Origin: an uncultured Bacteroidales bacterium
Lineage (GTDB): Bacteria > Bacteroidota > Bacteroidia > Bacteroidales > Paludibacteraceae
Length of the DNA: 38,767 nt
Assembly: GCA_937872735.1 (NCBI GenBank)
Contig: CALMUD010000059.1
Location: 1-38,767, forward strand
Direction of reading: 5' to 3'
In this document: piece after piece, positions 25,182 through 33,651 of the stretch
How positions within the stretch are numbered: position 1 is the first letter of the stretch
Layout of the letters: each line of letters opens with the position of its first letter
The notes under the pieces: generated by a model
Database searches by the model: none
What the model was told of the DNA's origin: nothing
What the model saw: the letters and a program-made list of their open reading frames with translations, nothing else
Made by a program: the position numbers and the translations under genes

Positions 25182-26507
25182 TTATTCGAGGCCGTATTCC
25201 TTGATTTTGCGATAAAGGGTCCGTTCAGAAATCTTAAGGTCTCGGGCGGCAAGTTTGCGTTTGTTGTTATGCCGTTCGAGGGCTTTTTTTATCATCTCCC
25301 GCTCCATATCGTCAAGCGAGCGGCTGACATCCTCAACATACTCCTCCGTGTCCTGAATGTCGTTAGGTTTCACCTTCAAAGGAGAAGAAGAGACACTGTT
25401 GTTATTTATGACGATAGGATTTACCTGTGGCTGGGCAGCAGGCACATGCGCAGGGACCGAAGGCGAAGATGCGGAAGATTGCGGATATTGTTCTGCGGCA
25501 AAACGCTGCAAGCTATCCACATCAGCATCATTCACCTCCACATTGGCCTTCCCCATCATGCCATTGACGAGCTTTTTCAAGTCGTTCATATCCTTCTTCA
25601 TGTCAAAAAGGACCTGATAGAGCATTTCTCGTTCCCCGTCAAACATTTTGGAAGAAGAATCAGCACCACTCTGCGAAGAAGATGAGGACGACAAGACAGG
25701 CAGCTTGTTGAGTTCCTCCTCCAGCGGAAGATACATCAACAGCTTATCCTTCGACACCTCACGTTCCTGCTCTAACACCGAAATCTGTTCTGTAATGTTT
25801 TTGAGCTGCCGCACATTGCCAGGCCAAGAATAACGGACCAGGGCATCCTGCGCATCACTGGTAAGGTGGACAGCAGGCATACGGTATTTTTCGGCAAAAT
25901 CGTTCGCAAATTTGCGGAAAAGGAGAGGAATGTCAGACTTGCGCTCACGCAGCGACGGTATGTGAATCGGTACTGAATTAAGGCGGTAATACAAATCCTC
26001 TCGGAATCGGCCCTCTGCAATGGCATGCGGCATATCCACATTGGTAGCGGCAATGACCCTGACATTCGTCTTGAGCACCTTGCTGGAACCCACCTTGATA
26101 AACTCTCCCGCCTCTAGCACACGCAGCAATCGGGCCTGGGTGGTAAGGGGCATCTCGCCCACCTCATCCAGAAAGATTGTACCCCCGTCAGCCACCTCAA
26201 AATACCCCTTACGGTCAGATATTGCACCCGTAAAAGAGCCTTTTTCGTGACCAAAGAGTTCTGAATCGATAGTACCTTCAGGAATGGCGCCACAGTTGAC
26301 CGCGATATACAATCCATGCTTACGGGCGCTGTAATTATGTATTATTTTAGGGAAATTTTCCTTACCCACACCACTCTCCCCGGTAACAAGTACAGACAAA
26401 TCGGTAGCCGCCACCTGCACAGCCACATCTATGGCCCTGTTAAGGCCCGCATCGGCACCAATGATGCCAAAGCGCTGTTTCACCTGTTGTAATTCGGCAA
26501 TAGTCAT
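25182..26507 (-). CDS. Sigma-54-dependent transcriptional activator without receiver domain
   Basis: A 441-residue AAA+ activator of RpoN-dependent promoters. The ATPase domain starts almost at the N-terminus: Walker A GESGVGKE, the sigma-54 contact loop as GSFTGA (the family consensus is GAFTGA), Walker B GTIFLDEVGEM, and RFREDLYYRLN near the arginine finger. A Ser/Pro/Gln-rich linker (about 275-385) follows, then a Fis-type HTH at the end (IKKALERHNNKRKLAARDLKISERTLYRKIKEYGLE). There is no N-terminal receiver or sensor domain, so activity must be controlled by level, linker or partner proteins. It lies between pdxA and lptE in a run of closely spaced minus-strand genes. Confidence 0.92.
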   Translation of the reverse strand: MTIAELQQVKQRFGIIGADAGLNRAIDVAVQVAATDLSVLVTGESGVGKENFPKIIHNYSARKHGLYIAVNCGAIPEGTIDSELFGHEKGSFTGAISDRKGYFEVADGGTIFLDEVGEMPLTTQARLLRVLEAGEFIKVGSSKVLKTNVRVIAATNVDMPHAIAEGRFREDLYYRLNSVPIHIPSLRERKSDIPLLFRKFANDFAEKYRMPAVHLTSDAQDALVRYSWPGNVRQLKNITEQISVLEQEREVSKDKLLMYLPLEEELNKLPVLSSSSSSQSGADSSSKMFDGEREMLYQVLFDMKKDMNDLKKLVNGMMGKANVEVNDADVDSLQRFAAEQYPQSSASSPSVPAHVPAAQPQVNPIVINNNSVSSSPLKVKPNDIQDTEEYVEDVSRSLDDMEREMIKKALERHNNKRKLAARDLKISERTLYRKIKEYGLE

Positions 26508-26543
26508 TAAATACTACTTCAAATTAAGGAAAGAATAAAAGAA

Positions 26544-27722
26544 TCAGACAAGCGGAATGTCGATGATATCGGTGTTGTCGGCACTGTCGGAAGTATCAAT
26601 AGGAGTCTCGTCGGCAGGTTCAACAGAGGCATTGTCAGCATTGCGTCGTCCGCCCTGTCGATAACCCGACATATTACCCTCTTTCTGCTTTTTGAGCGGA
26701 TTTTTCGATATTTCGGCAAACCGCTGGCGATTGGCATAAATATCACACGCCAAATAAAGGGCCTCGCGGAAAGATTCAGGCGAAGCCTCACCCACCCCAG
26801 CCTTGTCGTAGGCAGTGCCGTGGTCGGGCGAAGTGCGGATAATTGGCAACCCTGCCGTAAAATTGACTCCCGAATCCATGGCCAGACACTTGAAAGGCAC
26901 CAAGCCCTGATCGTGATACATAGCCAGAATGCCGTCAAAACTCTTGAAACTGCCTGCGCCGAAGAAACCGTCGGGCGGGAAAGGGCCAAAAGTGAGAATG
27001 CCCTGTTCATTGGCCTTCTTGATAGCCGGAATGATGGCGTCCTGTTCCTCCGTACCCAGCAGACCGTTATCGCCGGCATGCGGATTAAGGCCCAGCACAG
27101 CAATACGTGGACGGCCGATATTGAAATCGACCTTCAGCGTCTGTGAAAATATTTCAAGTTTCTCAACGATATTGTCCACATTGATGTAACGATAGACATC
27201 GCGGAGCGGCACATGACCGGTGACCACTGCCACCTTCATCACGTCGCTGACCATCAGCATCAGCCCTTTGTGTCCGTTGCCGAGTTTCTGTTCCAAATAT
27301 TCGGTGTGTCCAGGAAAATGGAAAGAATCCGACTGGATATTCTTCTTGTTGATAGGAGCGGTAACCAGCACATCGATAAGTCCTTTCTGTAGGTCATCGG
27401 TGGCACGTTCCAAAGCCATAAAGGCAGACTTGCCCGCCTCTGGAGTTGATTTGGAGAGTTCCACTTTCACCTCGTCATCAACGCAGTTGATGATATTGGA
27501 ACGTTTGGAGTTGGCCTCAGATGGGTCGTTGATAACATTAAGATTAAAATTCTCTATACCAAGAGTTTTGCGGTGAAAAGCCGCCACTTTGGACGAACCA
27601 TAAACGATAGGTATGCAGAAGTCGTTGATGCGGGTATCAACCAGCGTCTTGATGATGACCTCATACCCGATGCCGTTGATGTCGCCCTGCGTGATGCCGA
27701 CTTTCAATTTTCCGTTTTCCAT
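26544..27722 (-). CDS. pdxA: 4-hydroxythreonine-4-phosphate dehydrogenase
   Basis: A 392-residue cytoplasmic enzyme of the DXP-dependent vitamin B6 pathway, oxidising 4-phosphohydroxy-L-threonine before PdxJ. Typical motifs are present: GITQGDINGIGYE at the N-terminus, TAPINKKNI, and the three metal-binding His in FPGHTEYL, GLNPHAGDNGLLG and MYHDQGLVPFK, followed by TSPDHGTAYD. After about residue 340 there is an extra low-complexity, Gly/Arg then Asp/Thr-rich tail of some 50 residues (GYRQGGRRNADN...ADNTDIIDIPLV) not needed for catalysis. It starts 96 bases after the DUF4837 gene. A pyridoxal kinase gene at 35847 belongs to the same vitamin pathway. Confidence 0.95.
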   Translation of the reverse strand: MENGKLKVGITQGDINGIGYEVIIKTLVDTRINDFCIPIVYGSSKVAAFHRKTLGIENFNLNVINDPSEANSKRSNIINCVDDEVKVELSKSTPEAGKSAFMALERATDDLQKGLIDVLVTAPINKKNIQSDSFHFPGHTEYLEQKLGNGHKGLMLMVSDVMKVAVVTGHVPLRDVYRYINVDNIVEKLEIFSQTLKVDFNIGRPRIAVLGLNPHAGDNGLLGTEEQDAIIPAIKKANEQGILTFGPFPPDGFFGAGSFKSFDGILAMYHDQGLVPFKCLAMDSGVNFTAGLPIIRTSPDHGTAYDKAGVGEASPESFREALYLACDIYANRQRFAEISKNPLKKQKEGNMSGYRQGGRRNADNASVEPADETPIDTSDSADNTDIIDIPLV

Positions 27723-27818
27723 AAAAAATTGTATTTCCTTGTGCCATGTCCCGAGCTGGAAAGCAGAGGAAATGGCGATATGTATTAATGCAAAAATAAC
27801 ATAAATTAGGAAGAAATC

Positions 27819-28850
27819 CTATTTTTTGTCAGGGATGCTGTCAGCGGGAGCTGATTGGGCCGATTTAACCCTGAGCGAGCCAGCGGACGCCTCCAGCATA
27901 CGCAATACATTGCGTTTGTCGTGTCCTGGGCCGTAAATAAAAGCCACTGAAGTGATGATGTTCTTGTGGTCGGCCGACAAATAGCTGCGACTGACAAACG
28001 GTCCACCCATCACATCGCCGATGCAACGCCACAAACCACGCACCTCGACACAATAGTCGGAATAGTCGTTATCGAGCACCTCGGATACGGGCTGTACTTT
28101 CGGCTCAAAAGCGATGTAGGAACCACGGCTTGGGCCTGGAACGTAAATGCGGGTAAAGGAGTCCTGCACAGCAAGCAGACGCTTGACCTCAAAATCGCGG
28201 GTGGAGCCATAAGGACGCGAATAGACCAGCAGATTCTGCGTCATATCGGGATTGGCATTGGAAATCCAGATAAAATTCTTTCCAACCTTTGATTTGTCCA
28301 GATTGCCAGGAACAATCATACCGACACCGAAAAGCGACTGCACCTGCTTTTCGATATTCATATTCTGATACGACTTGTAATAGTTGAGCGCACGTTCCTC
28401 CTCGGCAGTAGTGAAGAAGCGGAGAATCTTGGTCTGGTTCTCCTTGACGGTCTCAATGAAAGTATGCTGGTCGGGAGCCGTGACTTTAACCACGGCTTGC
28501 GGATGCGCCCAAAGATCCTCTGAAAAATGGATAGAGCCCTTGGTATATCTGTTGGGGTCAATCTCGTAGAAAAAGATGTTGCGTGCAGGCTTGACCACAT
28601 GGTCAAACGAGGTGACGGGAATGAATATCACATTAAAGTTAGCCTCAGCCTCTGGCAGGCAAGGTATAGGGGCCGTAAAAACCTCCTGGAGTGAACGTCC
28701 GGCAGAATCGTTCCAGGCCTTGGGGCTGCCCACTACCAGCATATCAAAAGCAGAGCCAGTGACAGTAGGCAACAGGCTTTTTCCCTTTTCCGAACAAGAG
28801 GAGAACAACATCAGCAGCGCAAGGCTACCGAAAAGAAAAATCTTCTTCAT
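27819..28850 (-). CDS. DUF4837 family lipoprotein
   Basis: A 343-residue lipoprotein: signal peptide with lipobox LFSSC, mature end CSEKGKSLLP. The body begins TVTGSAFDMLVVGSPKAWND and contains NIFFYEIDPNRYTKGSI and YCVEVRGLWRCIGDVMGGPFVSRSYL, which I recognise as the DUF4837 family of Bacteroidetes, of unknown role. The ATG at 28850 gives a standard signal peptide (MKKIFLFGSLALLML); a start 30 bases upstream would add a charged stretch. It lies between rlmN (62 bases) and pdxA (96 bases), an order that recurs in the phylum as I recall. Confidence 0.82.
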   Translation of the reverse strand: MKKIFLFGSLALLMLFSSCSEKGKSLLPTVTGSAFDMLVVGSPKAWNDSAGRSLQEVFTAPIPCLPEAEANFNVIFIPVTSFDHVVKPARNIFFYEIDPNRYTKGSIHFSEDLWAHPQAVVKVTAPDQHTFIETVKENQTKILRFFTTAEEERALNYYKSYQNMNIEKQVQSLFGVGMIVPGNLDKSKVGKNFIWISNANPDMTQNLLVYSRPYGSTRDFEVKRLLAVQDSFTRIYVPGPSRGSYIAFEPKVQPVSEVLDNDYSDYCVEVRGLWRCIGDVMGGPFVSRSYLSADHKNIITSVAFIYGPGHDKRNVLRMLEASAGSLRVKSAQSAPADSIPDKK

Positions 28851-28912
28851 ATTCAATTTGAAATTATCATAAGTACGCAAATATAAAACATTTTGGGGAG
28901 AACATCATAATG

Positions 28913-29935
28913 TCAGCCCTTGCCATTCTGCTTGAGGGTGGAGAGCAGACCGCAAGCAGCCCAGATATCCTCCCCGCGCGAGTGGCGGATAGTTGTGTTG
29001 ATGTGTCGCCTCACGAGGGCCTGTTCAAAAGTGACAATCTCATTGATAGGAGCCCCCACCAGCGGGACGCCCGGCACCGAGTGGAAACGGATGAGATTGA
29101 CACGGCAGATAAGTCCGCCCAACAGATTCTTTATTTCGGCGGCATGGGCATGACTATCGTTGAAGCCCTTGAATACGATATATTCAAAAGAGACTCGGCG
29201 CTGGCCCGAAAAATCATGTTTTTTTATTTCGTCAATCACCTCCTGAATGGGATATGCCTTCTGAATAGGCATGATGCTCTCGCGCTCATCGGGGAAAGGA
29301 TTGTGCAGACTGATAGCCAAATGACAGTCTGACTCCTGCAAGAATCGTCTCAGGCCGGGCAACACCCCCACCGACGACACTGTGATGCGCTTGGGACTCC
29401 ACCCATAGCCATAATCGGCAGTCATCACCTTCAGCACCTGCAACACGGTCTCCACATTATCCATAGGCTCGCCCATACCCATAAACACCACATTGGTGAG
29501 TTTGTCCGTCTCGGGAATAGACTGCATCTGGTTCATGATGTCGGCAGGCGACAGTTGTCCCGAAAAGCCCTGCTTGCCGGTATTGCAGAAGAGGCAATTC
29601 ATTTTGCAACCCACCTGCGACGACACGCACAGCGTGGCCCTATCCTTATCGGGGATAAAGACCGTCTCGATAAATTTGCCGCCGTTCACAGCAAAAAGAT
29701 ACTTTTTGGTGCCATCCTGGCTCACCTTCACATCCACAGGGAGGGACACCCCCACCTCAAAGTGTGCCGAAAGTTTTTGTCGGTTGGCCAATGAGAGGTT
29801 CGACATTTTGTCAATGTTGTCCACCTTTTTCTTATAAAGCCAATCAGCCATCTGCTTGGCAGTGAATGCCGGCATATCAAGCGAAGCAGCCACCTGCTTC
29901 AGCTGGTCAAGGGTCTTACCCAATAATTGTTCCAT
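28913..29935 (-). CDS. rlmN: 23S rRNA (adenine-2503-C2) methyltransferase / tRNA m2A37 methyltransferase
   Basis: A 340-residue radical SAM enzyme that methylates C2 of A2503 in 23S rRNA and A37 in some tRNAs. The 4Fe-4S cysteines are Cys110, Cys114 and Cys117 in GCKMNCLFCNTG, and the methyl-carrying Cys is Cys328 in AACGLLSTL near the C-terminus. VFMGMGEPMDN, KRITVSSVG and LAISLHNPFPDER are all family signatures. The ATG at 29935 is used; a TTG one codon upstream is less likely. It is probably the first gene of the minus-strand operon running to secG, as a terminator separates it from the foldase gene upstream. Confidence 0.95.
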   Translation of the reverse strand: MEQLLGKTLDQLKQVAASLDMPAFTAKQMADWLYKKKVDNIDKMSNLSLANRQKLSAHFEVGVSLPVDVKVSQDGTKKYLFAVNGGKFIETVFIPDKDRATLCVSSQVGCKMNCLFCNTGKQGFSGQLSPADIMNQMQSIPETDKLTNVVFMGMGEPMDNVETVLQVLKVMTADYGYGWSPKRITVSSVGVLPGLRRFLQESDCHLAISLHNPFPDERESIMPIQKAYPIQEVIDEIKKHDFSGQRRVSFEYIVFKGFNDSHAHAAEIKNLLGGLICRVNLIRFHSVPGVPLVGAPINEIVTFEQALVRRHINTTIRHSRGEDIWAACGLLSTLKQNGKG

Positions 29936-29952
29936 CAAACGAAAGTAGTTTT

Positions 29953-29992
29953 AAAAAACAGAGTAGAAGCGAAAACAGATTCACTTCTACTC
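29953..29992 (-). terminator. Rho-independent terminator of the PpiD-like gene
   Basis: Read on the minus strand, GAGTAGAAG (29992-29984) pairs with CTTCTACTC (29969-29961) and TGTTTTTT follows. Confidence 0.85.
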
Positions 29993-30066
29993 CATATTAG
30001 TTATATAAAATAACCGGTCAACGACCGACTATCAGGTACCTCCCGAAGGGAGACCCCCATTAAGAA

Positions 30067-32169
30067 TCAATAGAAATTGTAACGGTTGTCAACAATGTCA
30101 GCCTTATCCTTGGCAGCATCGAGGAACTCACGGCTAGCCGACATCATGATGAGCTGGTTGACCGAGCGCTGGTCGATAGCAGGAACCTGAGACTTGCGGC
30201 AAGCCGTAGTCTGGAACATATAGACTGCATTCTCTCCCTTGACTGGCTTAGAAAGCTGATTGACCTTAGATACGGTAATGGCACCGATAAGGGCCTTGTC
30301 CAAATTGTTGGCAGAGAAATTGACTGCCTTTACAGTATCAATCTTGCCGACAGCGCTCAGGCTCTTGACACCCTTGAGCATAGCCACCAGCTTGTCAGCC
30401 TTCTTCTGCTTCATCAGTTCTGTCTTAATCTGTTCCTTAGCCTTTTCGAAAGGTACGACACCCTTTTCCACAGCATCCTGCACTGCAGCTACCACATAGC
30501 AGCCAGGCACGTCAAATACTTCTGACACGCTGCCTTCCGCGGTGTTCTCATCCCAAGCCCACTTGATGATGTTACGAGAATCCTGCAGCACATAAGTGGT
30601 AGGCTGGTTCTGAAGCAAATTGGTAAGAGGACGGACCATCAGATTCTGCTTCTTGGCAGAAGCAAGGAACGACTTGATGTTCTTATTCTTGGTAGCGAAC
30701 TGGTTGGCCAGATTATAGATACTGTCGTTGGTAGCGGAGCTAGGCTCAAACTTGACGGCGAGCACAGCCACCTTTGCCTTGCGGACCGGAGCCGTCTTGT
30801 CTGTCACCTTGATGACGAAAGAAGCCTGCTTGTTGCTGACAGAGAATACGGTGCCGACACTGGCAGTAAAAGCCTTGTCGTCAAATCCTTCCATCGAGAT
30901 GGTTCCCTCACGGAGCCAGCCCAGGTCTCCCTGTTTCTGGGCAGAAGCCTTATCAGCAGAAAGTTTTAGCATATCCTCAAACTTGGCACCGGCCTTGATG
31001 GCAGCCATCACGCTATCGGCACGCTTCTTGCAATCGGCCTCATCCTTGCCCTGAAGGGCAATCATGCTCACCTTTACTGAGTCAGGACGGGAAGTTGCAG
31101 CTCCCAGCACCTTGGCGGTCTTGAACATATCGCCATCAAGAATGACATCAGAAACAGTGCCTACAGGACTGGAGAAAGCGAACGACGCGAAAGCGCGGTC
31201 CATATCCGATTCCTTACGATAGACGTCTGTGAAAGGATAGGAATGTTCAGAAGAACTTTCGAAAAGAAGTTTCAACTGTTTGTTATCCGAAATGGAATCA
31301 AGCTGATGTCTGAGTCCATCAACCTGCGCCTTGGCTTCCTTATAGTCATTTTGCGAAGGCTGGATAGGATAAAGCACAACCTGCAGGTTGCGATAACCCT
31401 CGGTCTTGAACTTGAAATCTTTCATCTTGTTATAATAGTCCTGCATCTCCTGGTCAGATACATTCACATCCTTATCGGCGATTGAGGCGATAGGACGGCT
31501 GGCAACCAGCGCATCGTACTCATTAGAAGAGAGAGAGGCAAGAATCTTGACCTCAGCCTTTGGAGCTGACATGGCCTTGCCAACAAGGTTGACCACTTTT
31601 TCATAAAGGATTTCATCCTTCAGGTTGTTCTCCCAGAACATCCACATATTGTTCACCTTGGTCTGCTGCTCCACAAAGTTTTCGCGGCTATCATCAGGAA
31701 CCGAAGCTGGATCCTTCTGAATGAACTGGAACACCTGCAACAAAATGGACTTGTCGAACTGTCCCTCCTGATTGAAGAACAGCGGACACTGACGAAGCAT
31801 AGGGTGGGTGTTAGGGCCGACAGTCTGGTCGGTCAACTCGGCAGCTGTGACAGTGATGCCAGCAGCCTCAGCCTCATGCTTCAACAATACGCCCTGCATA
31901 TAGTTGTTCCAGGTCATATCCTTGTTTTCAGCATCAGAAACGGGCTGTGGGTTCTGCATTTTCTGGACATCAGCAAACGTTTCAGACTGTTGCGTGAAAT
32001 CCTCAATCGAAAGTTTCTCACCATCCACTTTACCAACCACATTCTTTGACATGTTGAACAAAGTAGTGGAACTGGTAAGGAAGTCACCAATAATGAAGCA
32101 CAAGAGGGCAAAGGCGATGATAAAAATCAACAGGCCGGCTTTGCTTCTGATTCTCTCTAATGTAGCCAT
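30067..32169 (-). CDS. PpiD-like periplasmic peptidyl-prolyl isomerase / foldase
   Basis: A 700-residue membrane-anchored chaperone. A single N-terminal helix (about 12-31, LLIFIIAFALLCFIIGDFL) leaves the rest in the periplasm. A SurA_N-like region follows (VGKVDGEKLSIEDF), then a parvulin-type isomerase domain in the middle (about 335-460: DEADCKKRADSVMAAIKAGAKFEDMLKLSADKASAQKQGDLGWLREG, with the typical GDLGW), then a second helical chaperone region. Such proteins help outer-membrane and secreted proteins fold as they leave SecYEG, which fits an organism exporting many large enzymes. It is transcribed alone on the minus strand. Confidence 0.9.
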   Translation of the reverse strand: MATLERIRSKAGLLIFIIAFALLCFIIGDFLTSSTTLFNMSKNVVGKVDGEKLSIEDFTQQSETFADVQKMQNPQPVSDAENKDMTWNNYMQGVLLKHEAEAAGITVTAAELTDQTVGPNTHPMLRQCPLFFNQEGQFDKSILLQVFQFIQKDPASVPDDSRENFVEQQTKVNNMWMFWENNLKDEILYEKVVNLVGKAMSAPKAEVKILASLSSNEYDALVASRPIASIADKDVNVSDQEMQDYYNKMKDFKFKTEGYRNLQVVLYPIQPSQNDYKEAKAQVDGLRHQLDSISDNKQLKLLFESSSEHSYPFTDVYRKESDMDRAFASFAFSSPVGTVSDVILDGDMFKTAKVLGAATSRPDSVKVSMIALQGKDEADCKKRADSVMAAIKAGAKFEDMLKLSADKASAQKQGDLGWLREGTISMEGFDDKAFTASVGTVFSVSNKQASFVIKVTDKTAPVRKAKVAVLAVKFEPSSATNDSIYNLANQFATKNKNIKSFLASAKKQNLMVRPLTNLLQNQPTTYVLQDSRNIIKWAWDENTAEGSVSEVFDVPGCYVVAAVQDAVEKGVVPFEKAKEQIKTELMKQKKADKLVAMLKGVKSLSAVGKIDTVKAVNFSANNLDKALIGAITVSKVNQLSKPVKGENAVYMFQTTACRKSQVPAIDQRSVNQLIMMSASREFLDAAKDKADIVDNRYNFY

Positions 32170-32546
32170 TTAATTTAAATGATATTTTATGTTATTTTTT
32201 ATACTAATTAATGTTTAACCCAAAATTGGGTGCTAATTTAGCAAAAAAGTTGTGGATAGCGAAATAAAAGAAGAAAAAAATAGCGAATGGCTCTAAGTGG
32301 ACTAGGCGAACAGCACAAATAACGGGACAAATGCAGCGGACAACTACCATAATAATAAGGTATAAAAGATACATGAATCTGACCAAAAACAACAGAAAAA
32401 TTCCGCATTTGAAGTTTAAATGGATAAGAACAGATATAAAATATTGGTCAAATAGTATCAATCAACTAACAATAGTCACATTTTGACCAATATATTGATA
32501 ATAGTTTTCCCATATTTGCAGTGAAAACAAAAAAACAGGACGAAAA
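32170..32546. promoter_or_regulatory. Divergent control region between the foldase and AraC genes
   Basis: A 377-base gap with two regulatory-looking structures. Near the foldase gene two palindromes touch: ACCCAA-AA-TTGGGT (32218-32231) and GCTAA-T-TTAGC (32232-32242). Near the AraC gene a perfect 12-bp inverted repeat occurs, ATATTGGTCAAA (32441-32452) and TTTGACCAATAT (32482-32493), with arm starts 41 bp apart (about four helical turns), just upstream of a -7-like CATATTTG (32511-32518). The second structure could be the operator of the AraC protein itself. No gene is seen in the gap. Confidence 0.5.
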
Positions 32547-33455
32547 ATGGAACAGAAAATAGAGAAATTGATATTCAGCATGATACCCAACAGCAGCCAT
32601 AAGCTCAACTGGAAAGACATCATGATACTGGACGACAACCTGGGCGTAGGCACCCCATCAGAAATGAGGAATCAAATAAACCGATCTGACAGCAATCATA
32701 ACGAACCTCTGCTGGTGAGGCTGATGTTCTCGCTGCTCCTGTTCTGCAAACACGGCAGAATGGACATCCGGCTGAACCTGGAAGACTATTCACTGAACGA
32801 GAACGAGATATTGATACTGGTACCTGGCACCATAGGCGAATACAGTCATCTGGAAGAGGGGTCGGAATTGGGTTTGGTGGCATTCTCTGACGATGCAATA
32901 CGCTATGCCCAGACCAGCTTGGGCAACGCCATGAAAAACAAGCTGCACTACCAGCCCACCAAAATAAAACTCAGAGCGAAACACATGCAACGCTTTATCA
33001 GCATCTATGAGCAGATGCGCGAGGTGCTGAACGACCCCGACACTCAGCACAAGGAGGAAATTCTGGACGGCTATCTGAGAGTGATGGGCAGCTACACCCT
33101 GCAAGGAATGGAGGAGGAACAACAGACGGCACGCAAACCCAGCCGGAAGGAAGACATTTTACATAAATTTCTAGACTTGGTGCACGAGCATCACCAGAAC
33201 GAGCGCAGCGTAAGCTATTATGCCGATGAACTGTGCCTGTCGCCCAAATACTTGTCGCGAATTGTGCAGGAGATAACAGGCCGCCACCCCACCGACTGGA
33301 TACGCGACTATGTGATACTGGATGCCAAGACGATGCTGAAGAGCTGCGAATATACCATACAGCAAATCAGCGAAAGGCTGCATTTCCCCAATCAGTCGTT
33401 CTTTGGCAAATACTTTAAAAAGGAAGTGGGCTGCTCACCCAAGGATTTCAGATAA
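32547..33455 (+). CDS. AraC family transcriptional regulator
   Basis: A 302-residue regulator. The N-terminal part (about 45-135) reads as a cupin-like sensing domain (LLFCKHGRMDIRLNLEDYSLNENEILILVPGTIG). The end has two helix-turn-helix motifs: VSYYADELCLSPKYLSRIVQEITGRHPTDWI and IQQISERLHFPNQSFFGKYFKKEVGCSPKDFR, the AraC signature. The ATG at 32547 is preceded by an AT-rich control region with a 12-bp inverted repeat, suggesting autoregulation. About 200 bases separate it from the LtaS-like gene, which is the nearest candidate target, although no shared site was found there. It differs from the AraC protein at 22508 over most of its length. Confidence 0.9.
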   Translation: MEQKIEKLIFSMIPNSSHKLNWKDIMILDDNLGVGTPSEMRNQINRSDSNHNEPLLVRLMFSLLLFCKHGRMDIRLNLEDYSLNENEILILVPGTIGEYSHLEEGSELGLVAFSDDAIRYAQTSLGNAMKNKLHYQPTKIKLRAKHMQRFISIYEQMREVLNDPDTQHKEEILDGYLRVMGSYTLQGMEEEQQTARKPSRKEDILHKFLDLVHEHHQNERSVSYYADELCLSPKYLSRIVQEITGRHPTDWIRDYVILDAKTMLKSCEYTIQQISERLHFPNQSFFGKYFKKEVGCSPKDFR

Positions 33456-33651
33456 CGAAAAAACGCGCAGCTGTGCCCAAAAGCCGACAAGGACGGTCTG
33501 ATTGACAAAAAAGGAAACTTTGACACTCCATAAGGTATAAAAACCATAGGAAACACAAAAAATAATTTGTTATTTATGTAACTTTATGGCGTCTTATCCG
33601 TAATGTAACAAGAACGCAAAAGACACCAAAGAAACTAGCATAAGTACAAAC

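Noticed and set aside
33560..33640. GTAAC...CGTCTTA as an extracytoplasmic sigma factor promoter before the LtaS-like gene
   Set aside because: The two elements are only about 7 bases apart, too close for a normal -35/-10 pair.
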